Shown one piece after another: positions 7,807-13,417 of a DNA stretch of 13,417 nt. Positions within the stretch are counted from its first letter, which is position 1, and every line of letters starts with the position of its first letter. Source of the stretch: an uncultured Porphyromonas sp. (lineage in GTDB: Bacteria > Bacteroidota > Bacteroidia > Bacteroidales > Porphyromonadaceae); assembly GCA_902490315.1 (NCBI GenBank), contig CABUDK010000033.1, positions 1-13,417 on the forward strand. Reading direction: 5' to 3'. The notes under the pieces were generated by a model. The model was not told where the DNA came from, searched no databases, and was given only the letters and a program-made list of their open reading frames with translations. The position numbers and the translations under genes were made by a program.

Positions 7807-9393
7807 ATGGAACTACTATCAAAGACTCGAGAAAGTCTAAAACAAAAGTCTCCTAACCAACACCGGCAGAAGTACTCTCCAGCGCCTAAATTCATCTCAC
7901 TAGTGCTGTGTATGAGTGTACTGCTATTGGGAGCGTGTCGTAAATCCCCTAAACCTGTCGAGCGTACAGCTGATGAGGGCAATTTGACCATACAGCTAAA
8001 CTGTTTGGGCGCAAATCTCAGAGTTGATGATAGCGATCCTATATCTGCTGTAGAGAGACTGGATCTATACTTTTTCTCTAGCGAGTTTGATGCAGCAGAG
8101 CGAACCATAGTGGAGCATCGTATCTTTAGCAAAGAAGAACTAGCGACAAACGAGCCCCTATCTATCTCGTTGCCTGTTGCTTCCTATTATTTGGTTGCGG
8201 TACTTAATGGTACTCCAATCATTCAAAATAAGTTTGCTCAAGGCGCATCATGGAGTAAGCTCTTTGAGACAAATTATACCCCCTCAGACCTATACACAAA
8301 GTCGGAAAATAAGGTTACTTCTGTCGTATGGAGTAATGACCAAGGTCCCATACAAATTGCTGAGAGCGCTTTTCGTAAAGAGGCATCACCAGTACAAGTT
8401 CCACTCACACGGGCCATTGCTCGCATAAGATTGTTCGGTGAGCCTAAAATACCTCAGTATATGTCGGTTGACTTGACCAATGGAGGAGTATTTATGGTCG
8501 GATGCCGAGCTAGTCAAGCTTTTTTGATGCGTGAGTTAGCGCCACTCATCGGAGTTGCTGGAAATGTTATGGAAAAGCCTGGAGATAAGTCTGACTTTGC
8601 TAGTCGATATGCATATTCGCCAGGTTATCAAGAAATTGCCAGCAGTAATAAGAGTAATTATCAGCCTCTTCTTAAGGCATATAGATTTGCAAACGAGACC
8701 AAGTCTATCTTAAATCTAGAGTCTCTTAAGCTGATTCCTAAGACAATCAACGACTGTGATCTAACTCAGAGCATGTATTATACTTCGGAGACGACTGTCG
8801 ACCCCGCTCACTGTACTTATTACTTTCTTCCTGCCTTACTTATCGGTTATAAGCTTTATCCTAAGGTCTTGGATAAACTTGGCGACTTTAAGGCAGATGA
8901 GGGGTGGGTTAGCTTCGGAGGTCGCTACTACCGTGGACGTGACTTTGTCCCTTATCTGAAAGCTATCTACCAACGCAACAAGTCAACAGGAAGCAGAAAA
9001 CCTACAGTAACCGTACCAAATGGTTACCCTAAGAATTTGCAGAATATATGCGAAGATTTTGTAGCTGCGCATGGTGATAAAATGCTAATGACAAGTTCCG
9101 CATATCAGGGAGAGCTTTACCCTATTGACTTCAAAGGCTTGCGTTATTACCTACGGAGCTACAACTATTATTACCTACCTGTCCAACATGCGCCAGACCA
9201 GGAGGGTTACGGGCATTACGGAATTGTTCGAAACAATGATTACCGTATAGAGATCACTAGCATCTCTAACTTTGGAACACCGCTCTTGCTGAGACCGATG
9301 GATCACCCAGAAGCTTATACTACAAAGCAATCTATCAGCTCTACGTTGACCCTCGTTCCACTTACAGAGCACAATAACACAGCTGATTTGTAA
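7807..9393 (+). CDS. Fimbrillin-family lipoprotein (FimA/Mfa1-like, type V pilus component)
   Basis: This 528-residue surface lipoprotein has a hydrophobic signal segment ending in the lipobox LLGAC, with lipidated Cys44. The 29-residue polar stretch before the hydrophobic core is unusually long. The mature N-terminal domain has the fimbrillin pattern: a strand pair AVERLDLYFFSS, the SLPVASYYLVAVLNGTP strand (SLPxGxYxxxVxxNG type) and VPLTRAIARIRLFG near 199-210. In known type V pilins the matching region includes the arginine cut by a gingipain-type protease to open the strand-exchange groove. The C-terminus, HYGIVRNNDYRIEITSI then FGTP (from about 470), is the usual fimbrillin ending. It could be a pilin or an accessory tip or anchor subunit; the size is above that of FimA (~380 residues). 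No other pilus gene is adjacent. The coding sequence looks more AT-rich than the uvr genes. It has its own promoter and terminator. Confidence 0.82.
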   Translation: MELLSKTRESLKQKSPNQHRQKYSPAPKFISLVLCMSVLLLGACRKSPKPVERTADEGNLTIQLNCLGANLRVDDSDPISAVERLDLYFFSSEFDAAERTIVEHRIFSKEELATNEPLSISLPVASYYLVAVLNGTPIIQNKFAQGASWSKLFETNYTPSDLYTKSENKVTSVVWSNDQGPIQIAESAFRKEASPVQVPLTRAIARIRLFGEPKIPQYMSVDLTNGGVFMVGCRASQAFLMRELAPLIGVAGNVMEKPGDKSDFASRYAYSPGYQEIASSNKSNYQPLLKAYRFANETKSILNLESLKLIPKTINDCDLTQSMYYTSETTVDPAHCTYYFLPALLIGYKLYPKVLDKLGDFKADEGWVSFGGRYYRGRDFVPYLKAIYQRNKSTGSRKPTVTVPNGYPKNLQNICEDFVAAHGDKMLMTSSAYQGELYPIDFKGLRYYLRSYNYYYLPVQHAPDQEGYGHYGIVRNNDYRIEITSISNFGTPLLLRPMDHPEAYTTKQSISSTLTLVPLTEHNNTADL

Positions 9394-9418
9394 TCTAGCT
9401 TATCACCTTATATAATAT

Positions 9419-9462
9419 AACGACCACGGGGAAGTTTCTAATTTTCCTCGTGGTCGTTTTTT
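9419..9462 (+). terminator. Rho-independent terminator after the fimbrillin gene
   Basis: A 15-bp stem (AACGACCACGGGGAA paired with TTCCTCGTGGTCGTT, one G-T pair) with a short A/T-rich loop is followed by a run of six T. It begins 26 nt after the stop codon. Confidence 0.93.
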
Positions 9463-9502
9463 CTGTGAAGACTTTTGAGACAGGGAGAATTGATTTCTTT
9501 CG

Positions 9503-9510
9503 TATATTTG
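9503..9510 (+). promoter_or_regulatory. Candidate -7 box of the antiporter promoter
   Basis: TATATTTG fits TAnnTTTG, but no -33 TTG at 19-21 nt is visible. It would leave a leader of about 90 nt carrying two copies of TCTGAGAT (9540-9547 and 9563-9570) and a bulged hairpin AGAGA..ACTT/AAGTCTCT shortly before TTTTTT (9571 on). Confidence 0.5.
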
Positions 9511-9607
9511 CGACAGTGTTATTTCCTTTCCATAAGAGATCTGAGATACTTTGTCACAAGTCTCTGAGATTTTTTGTTCAGTTACCATATTCACTTAGTA
9601 TCGCCTT

Positions 9608-11143
9608 ATGCCTTTATCTACTGAGACCTTTTTAATTATTGGATCCGTTGTGATCTTTGTTGCGATCCTACTTGGTAAGGTAGGAGCGCGCTTTGGGGTG
9701 CCGGCCCTACTTCTTTTCCTGCTGACAGGAATGCTCTTCGGAGTGGATGGCATAGGCATACAGTTTAGCAATATGAGGGGTGTGCAGTCTATAGGGATTG
9801 TGGCGCTCTCAATTATCCTCTTTTCGGGAGGTATGGGTACCAAGCTCTCGCAGATACGTCCTGTGATAAGCGAAGGTGTTGCCTTGAGTACCATCGGAGT
9901 GTTGCTTACGACACTCTTTACAGGCTTACTTATCTTTGGTGTGACGCACTACCTCTTTGCTTCGCTCACCTTTTCGCTACCTATCGCCATCTTGCTAGCA
10001 GCTACGATGTCTAGTACCGACTCTGCATCGGTTTTTGCAATCCTACGCTCGCAGCGCGTGCATCTCAAAGAAAATCTAAAACCTCTTCTAGAGCTGGAGA
10101 GTGGTAGCAACGACCCAATGGCTTATATGATTACGGTCGCTCTCATCGGCTTTGTCATGGGCGGAGAGACCTCCCTATGGGGCGTGGCGGGAAGTCTCGT
10201 ACTGCAGTTTTTCTTTGGTATCATAGGCGGCTTCCTCTTTGGGTGGCTATGTGTCAAGATGCTCAACAACTTGAACATACAGAATGAAGTCCTCTATCCC
10301 ATTGCTCTACTATGCTTTGTCATGATCACCTACGTGAGCACATGGTACATAGGAGGCAATGGCTACCTGGCAGTCTACATTGCTGGTATCTATCTGGGAA
10401 ATAGTAAGATCACAGCACGAAAGTCGGTGTACGGCTTCTTCGATGGTATCACCTGGCTAGTACAGATTATACTCTTTATCATGCTTGGGCTATTGGTCAA
10501 TCCAAGCGATATGCTTCCAGTATTGATCCCCACGCTACTCATTGCCGTGCTGATGATGTTTGTAGCTCGTCCGTTAGCTTGTTTCGTAACACTGCTACCA
10601 TTCCGCAACCTCTCCTTCAAGGCTCGTCTCTTCACCTCTTGGGTCGGTCTACGAGGGGCTGCTCCGATTCTCTTTGCCACCTATCCCGTATTGGCCGAGG
10701 TGCCTCAGTCTAGTCACATATTTACCATAGTATTTGTCATCACGCTAGTATCGCTCATCTGTCAAGGTATGACGATCACGCCTGTAGCTCGTGCGCTACA
10801 CCTAGCGGAGCCCGCTCCTCCCGAAGGATACTTCATGGGGGTTGAGATCCCTGAGGAAACCAATACAAACATGGAGGAGCGAGTGGTCGTGGAGGAGATG
10901 TTGACCGAGGGGCATCTACTCAAGGATCTGGCACTTAATCCCGAAGAACTGGTCATTCTCGTACGTCGCAACGATCGCTATATAGTGCCTAAGGGTGGAC
11001 TACACCTGCATCCTAATGATATCCTTCTCATCGTCTCTGAGCGTCGTGAGTCTGAGACAATGGTAGCAGATTTTCCAACTACAGACCTCTTCTCGCGCTT
11101 ACGGAAGACGCTCGGACAGGTCACTAGCCGCAAGGCTAAGTGA
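9608..11143 (+). CDS. CPA1-family K+ or Na+/H+ antiporter with C-terminal RCK_C domain (NhaP2/CvrA-like)
   Basis: This 511-residue inner-membrane transporter exchanges K+ or Na+ for protons to manage ion content, volume and pH. About 12 hydrophobic helices span residues 5-390. SSTDSASVF (T137-D138) and LESGSNDPMAY (N168-D169) are the ion-binding core of CPA1 exchangers; the ND pair marks the electroneutral type. GLRGAAPILFA late in the membrane part is also typical. Residues ~400-495 (VVVEEMLTEGHLLKDLAL, then VILVRRNDRYIVPKGGLHLH, then DILLIVSER) form a TrkA-C/RCK_C domain, which binds small ligands and gates the transporter in relatives. That architecture and length match the K+/H+ antiporter NhaP2 (CvrA); the ion cannot be read from sequence. 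The gene stands alone with its own probable promoter. Confidence 0.92.
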   Translation: MPLSTETFLIIGSVVIFVAILLGKVGARFGVPALLLFLLTGMLFGVDGIGIQFSNMRGVQSIGIVALSIILFSGGMGTKLSQIRPVISEGVALSTIGVLLTTLFTGLLIFGVTHYLFASLTFSLPIAILLAATMSSTDSASVFAILRSQRVHLKENLKPLLELESGSNDPMAYMITVALIGFVMGGETSLWGVAGSLVLQFFFGIIGGFLFGWLCVKMLNNLNIQNEVLYPIALLCFVMITYVSTWYIGGNGYLAVYIAGIYLGNSKITARKSVYGFFDGITWLVQIILFIMLGLLVNPSDMLPVLIPTLLIAVLMMFVARPLACFVTLLPFRNLSFKARLFTSWVGLRGAAPILFATYPVLAEVPQSSHIFTIVFVITLVSLICQGMTITPVARALHLAEPAPPEGYFMGVEIPEETNTNMEERVVVEEMLTEGHLLKDLALNPEELVILVRRNDRYIVPKGGLHLHPNDILLIVSERRESETMVADFPTTDLFSRLRKTLGQVTSRKAK

Positions 11144-11148
11144 AGACT

Positions 11149-11329
11149 CTAGGAGCTTTCGTATGGCAACTGGGCAAGAAATAGCTTAGCTGAAGCAATA
11201 AGGAGCGAAAAGTAGAGGAGTAAACACGGCTATTTGTGTCAGATTACGCTTAGATAGCTCTCTACCAAATTTGCTCCTCATATGCGAGCTACTATTTGTT
11301 GCCTCTGAAGACTAGGGGACGGCTCCTAG
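11149..11329. repeat. Nested imperfect inverted repeat of 181 nt after the antiporter gene
   Basis: Successive arms pair from the outside in: CTAGGAGC (11149-11156) with GCTCCTAG (11322-11329), GGCAAC (11165-11170) with GTTGCC (11298-11303), AAATAG (11179-11184) with CTATTT (11292-11297), GGAGC (11202-11206) with GCTCC (11273-11277), GTAGAG (11212-11217) with CTCTAC (11260-11265), and ACAC with GTGT at the tip (11224-11239). It starts 5 nt after the stop codon. It could be an RNA structure in the 3' end of the transcript or an old MITE. TGAAGACT occurs at 11141-11148 and again at 11306-11313. Confidence 0.6.
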
Positions 11330-11381
11330 TTCGTGTCTCATATGCTATAACCAGAAGGTTCAATCGCTGAATTAAGGCGGT

Positions 11382-11691
11382 CAGGGCTGACGCATTATAC
11401 GGGGTAGGTATACCTACGCCTTAATGAAGGATCTTGGGAAATGGAGGAAATAGAACAATCCTTCGTGGAAGATCTAGGATTATCCAGTGAGCAAATGAAA
11501 AATTCTTCCGAAGAATTGGTCGATTTCCTCCGAGCTATTTGGGATTTTGCTCCGAGGAATTGACCTCAATGGAGATATAGGAGTAGCAATAGTATAAGTC
11601 CATAGCGCTATGTAGCAAGACTTAATCCATCTATTCCTCGGTTGGCGTCAGGAATAGCTCCTTGGATACAGGGTATAATGCGTCAGCCCTG
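11382..11691. mobile_element. MITE (non-autonomous transposable element), 310 bp, with minisatellite core
   Basis: Perfect 19-bp terminal inverted repeats bound the element: CAGGGCTGACGCATTATAC at 11382-11400 and its exact reverse complement at 11673-11691. Immediately outside each end is the 10-bp direct repeat TTAAGGCGGT. There is no transposase frame inside, so it must have been moved by an enzyme encoded elsewhere. Inside are a perfect palindrome GTAGGTATACCTAC (11404-11417), a ~22-bp tandem array, and a second palindrome CATAGCGCTATG (11601-11612) enclosed by TAAGTC/GACTTA. From memory, the design resembles the BrickBuilt MITEs of P. gingivalis, which also carry a tandem-repeat core. Confidence 0.88.
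11439..11572 (+). repeat. Degenerate tandem minisatellite, about 6 units of 22-23 bp, inside the MITE
   Basis: Units begin near 11439, 11461, 11483, 11505, 11527 and 11550. Their cores (CTTCGTGG, TCCAGTGAGC, CTTCCGAAG, CCTCCGAGC, CTCCGAGG) and A/T-rich tails match the array at 5143-5313. TCCAG.GAGC, CTTCCGAAG and GAGCTATTTGGGA are shared between the two loci. Confidence 0.72.
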
Positions 11692-11701
11692 TTAAGGCGG
11701 T

Positions 11702-12464
11702 TGATCCCTCTACTATTCTATTGAAATCCGCAGACAAGCTATCAGTTCATAGCTAGCCTAGCTTCGCGTTTCGCATTAGACGTTTGTTCCTTAGACTCAA
11801 CCCTCCTCATATACTAGTCATTGTGCTTTGACAGACGCTAGGAGGCTTGTAGAGCTTTGCTTAAAGGGTTTGCGTCCTAGAGCTTAGACCGTTTTGTGTG
11901 TCTTTTGCCTTGTCATCTGTCGAGAGGTCTGACAGTGATAAGGTGAGGGTGCGCACACTTAGAGTGGTATGACTATTGACAGCCATGCTATTTGTTGATT
12001 CTAGCATTGACAAAGCAAAGACATAAATCCAAAAAACGAGACAAGACAACAAGATCACAACTAAACACCAAGCGCAACCACAAATGAATTTCAGTACGAA
12101 AGGATATATCACATTCGTATTGAGATAAACTTAACAACACCACATCTTTCATTCACGTCACAATTGTAGAGTGGAAGATTTAGTTGTAGCGGTCGGCGTT
12201 TCACGATATTATAACCATACATGGATTGTCTATAGTATGTTAGTTATGAGAATATTACAACCAATTAGACAAGTACCACCCTACTAATATTGGATTGTAT
12301 ATTGATAAGACAATAGCTCTCCCCTACTCTACTCTCCTAATGGAACATATAACTATCTATCAACCAGCTTGTATGTTCTGACATGTGTAGATAAGATGCA
12401 AGTGGAAAACTATCTATTATCTAGTAAGTTCACTCCGAAGGGCATATCTTCATCACGAGTTGGC
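11702..12464. other. Non-coding stretch between the MITE and the regulator promoter
   Basis: No gene, RNA gene or strong terminator is recognised here. The only longer frames are a GTG-initiated 83-codon minus-strand frame (11861-12112) with one hydrophobic stretch, and short plus-strand frames without family likeness. The right half is AT-rich. Confidence 0.5.
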
Positions 12465-12494
12465 TTGCTATCTCAATTGTATTTGCTACATTTG
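12465..12494 (+). promoter_or_regulatory. Promoter of the XRE regulator gene
   Basis: TTG (12465-12467) and TACATTTG (12487-12494, exact TAnnTTTG) are separated by 19 nt, as in Bacteroidetes promoters. The expected start is near 12500. Confidence 0.7.
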
Positions 12495-12542
12495 TATAGC
12501 AATACATTTCTATTGCCCATAACATTGCCTGCTACAAATGTA
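12487..12542. promoter_or_regulatory. Candidate operators for autoregulation by the XRE protein
   Basis: TACATTTGTA at 12487-12496 covers the -7 box. Its exact reverse complement TACAAATGTA lies at 12533-12542, touching the first ATG. A third copy with one mismatch, TACATTTCTA, is at 12503-12512. Three related 10-mers in 56 bp across promoter and start fit repressor sites. TTGCTAT (12465-12471) and ATAGCAA (12496-12502) form a further inverted pair. Confidence 0.5.
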
Positions 12543-13069
12543 TGTGTGATAAAAAAGAGACTATGTTAATCGAATCAGAGGGAATTATAGAGCGTGTACG
12601 CTATATGATGGAGTCTATGGAGCTAAACGCTACAGCTTTTGCTACAGAGGCGGGTATTACGCCGTCTGTTATCAGTCATATGCTCAATGGGCGCAATCGT
12701 CCCACCATAGAGACGCTGAATAATATCATTACTGCCTATCCATCGTGGAGCTATGAGTGGCTACTCTTTGGCAAGGGGACACCTAAGCGAGAAGAGGAAA
12801 AGAGCACTGCACCATCTTTAGAAGGGACCCTTTTTGGCTCCTATGAGAGTGGTAGCTCATCGTCTCCACAACCTGCACAGCGAGAGCCCACGCACGAATT
12901 TACTTCACAGAGTCAGGGTACGCCCTTTCCATTTACAAGAGAGGAAGTTGAGCAGATACGTCAGATGCTTCGCCAGCCACACGCTCTAGAGCGTGAAGTT
13001 CACGAAATACGCATCTTTTATAGTGACGGGAGCTACGAGATATTCGTTCCTCAGAGTAATAAGAAGTAA
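12542..13069 (+). CDS. XRE-family helix-turn-helix transcriptional regulator
   Basis: This 175-residue DNA-binding protein has an N-terminal HTH (about 14-66) whose recognition helix contains TPSVISHMLNGRNRP (40-54). WLLFGKG (73-79) closes the domain, as in many phage-repressor-like Bacteroidetes regulators. A Ser/Pro/Gln-rich linker (about 85-128) follows, then a charged helix with EEVEQIRQML. The C-terminal strand pair EIRIFYSDGSYEIF (155-168) is a recurrent ending in these proteins. The target is unknown; inverted repeats over its own promoter suggest autorepression. An in-frame ATG at 12563 (Met8), behind an A-rich stretch, is a serious alternative start because the first ATG lies within a possible operator. 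No prophage or toxin partner is next to it. Confidence 0.85.
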   Translation: MCDKKETMLIESEGIIERVRYMMESMELNATAFATEAGITPSVISHMLNGRNRPTIETLNNIITAYPSWSYEWLLFGKGTPKREEEKSTAPSLEGTLFGSYESGSSSSPQPAQREPTHEFTSQSQGTPFPFTREEVEQIRQMLRQPHALEREVHEIRIFYSDGSYEIFVPQSNKK

Positions 13070-13095
13070 AGGTTATCTCGTACAGTAAAAAGCAA

Positions 13096-13127
13096 AGGCT
13101 GCCTACTTGATCGAAAGCAGACAGCCT
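13096..13127 (-). terminator. Hairpin between convergent genes, terminator mainly for the minus strand
   Basis: AGGCTG/CAGCCT is extended inward by CT/AG and CTT/AAG with two mismatches. On the minus strand the stem is followed by TTTGCTTTTT, so it should stop transcripts from the right-hand gene. On the plus strand it lies 27 nt after the regulator stop but lacks a T-run. Confidence 0.6.
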
Positions 13128-13139
13128 AAACCTATATCT

Positions 13140-13157
13140 AAAAAGGAGTAATGCTCC
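13140..13157 (-). terminator. Short hairpin with T-run just after the right-hand gene
   Basis: Read on the minus strand, GGAG-cattA-CTCC is followed by TTTTT, 3 nt after the stop codon of the outer-membrane gene. The four-pair stem is weak; it probably acts together with the larger hairpin further on. Confidence 0.4.
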
Positions 13158-13160
13158 CCT

Positions 13161-13417
13161 CTAGCGAAGCGCTTTGTCGTAATGAAAGGTGAGTGTCAGG
13201 GAGATCATGTGGCTCAGCTGGCTCCGTGTGGCGGTGCGCTGACTCCACCAGAGCGCACCCTCCAGTCGCAACGCTCCGAAGCTGGAAATGGGTACTTCCA
13301 GTGCGGGATAAAGGCCTAGTCGCCACTGCTCCTCGGCTGTACGAGCGGACGCTAGGAGCGGTCCCCCATAGGGTGCATAGTAGCGGTGCCCGTAAGTGGC
13401 ATCTGTCGCTAGTCGCA
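13161..13417 (-). CDS. C-terminal end of a probable outer-membrane beta-barrel protein (cut by window edge)
   Basis: Only the last 84 residues are in the window. They contain alternating hydrophobic and polar strands (LGLYPALEVPI, FGALRLEGALWW, MISLTLTFHYDK) joined by short turns, the pattern of paired membrane strands in a barrel or similar outer-membrane protein. The frame ends with TAG at 13161-13163, followed by hairpins suited to termination. The alternative frame in the same DNA (13138-13326) has no such pattern. I cannot name the family. It converges on the XRE gene. Confidence 0.6.
   Translation of the reverse strand, partial: RLATDATYGHRYYAPYGGPLLASARTAEEQWRLGLYPALEVPISSFGALRLEGALWWSQRTATRSQLSHMISLTLTFHYDKALR

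Larger units (their letters stand above)
11372..11701. repeat. 10-bp target-site duplication flanking the MITE
   Basis: TTAAGGCGGT lies at 11372-11381 and 11692-11701, abutting the two outer ends of the inverted repeats with no gap. An exact match at precisely these positions is hard to explain other than by insertion. The left copy, as ATTAAGGCG (11371-11379), also has an inverted match CGCCTTAAT at 11417-11425 just inside the element. Confidence 0.88.

Noticed and set aside
11356..11366. GGTTCAATC, a tRNA T-loop-like string
   Set aside because: No matching acceptor, D or anticodon arms are found around it.
11861..12112. 83-codon minus-strand frame with one hydrophobic segment
   Set aside because: It begins with GTG, has low-complexity Ser/Thr/Leu content after the hydrophobic part, no promoter or family likeness, and lies in a long non-coding stretch.
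12369..12569. 66-codon plus-strand frame
   Set aside because: It runs through the promoter and operator of the XRE gene and has no protein-like features.
13138..13326. 62-codon minus-strand frame
   Set aside because: It covers the terminator hairpin and is out of frame with the beta-strand-rich protein that uses the same DNA.

Overview
The window looks like chromosomal DNA from a Bacteroidales bacterium, most likely Porphyromonas or a close relative. This is judged from gene content: a lipoprotein of the FimA/Mfa1 fimbrillin type (type V pili), the Bacteroidetes form of UvrA, and an XRE regulator with the C-terminal strand motif common in that phylum. Promoters also have Bacteroidetes-type -7 boxes (TAnnTTTG), and SD-like ribosome sites are mostly absent. 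The genus is an inference.

Layout. Positions 1-4998 (minus strand) hold a DNA-repair operon read in the order uvrA, a SWIM-finger protein, then a UvrD/PcrA helicase that runs off the left edge. Positions 4999-5515 form the divergent control region between uvrA and pyrK; it carries a degenerate ~21-bp tandem repeat inside what looks like a decayed MITE. Positions 5516-7245 (plus) hold pyrK-pyrD, with overlapping reading frames, encoding the NAD-linked class 1B dihydroorotate dehydrogenase. Positions 7246-7806 are non-coding, with an 88-bp tandem duplication and the promoter of the next gene. Positions 7807-9393 (plus) encode a large fimbrillin-like lipoprotein, closed by a strong terminator. 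Positions 9608-11143 (plus) encode a CPA1-family cation/proton antiporter with a C-terminal RCK_C domain. Positions 11144-12541 are a 1.4-kb non-coding stretch holding a 181-nt nested inverted repeat and a well-preserved MITE: perfect 19-bp terminal inverted repeats, a 10-bp target duplication, and a ~22-bp minisatellite core. Positions 12542-13069 (plus) encode an XRE-family regulator with candidate operators over its own promoter. The last 257 bases are the 3' end of a minus-strand gene for a probable outer-membrane beta-barrel protein, convergent with the regulator.

How the parts fit. UvrA and UvrD act at opposite ends of nucleotide excision repair: damage recognition, and removal of the excised oligonucleotide with UvrC. 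The gene between them keeps a SWIM zinc finger and the outline of SNF2 lobe 1, but appears to have lost the ATP-binding and DEAx-box motifs and the whole second lobe. It looks like a pseudo-helicase kept in frame within a repair operon. The two most notable observations are this protein and the pair of related MITE/minisatellite elements, one intact and one decayed, at two intergenic sites about 6 kb apart.
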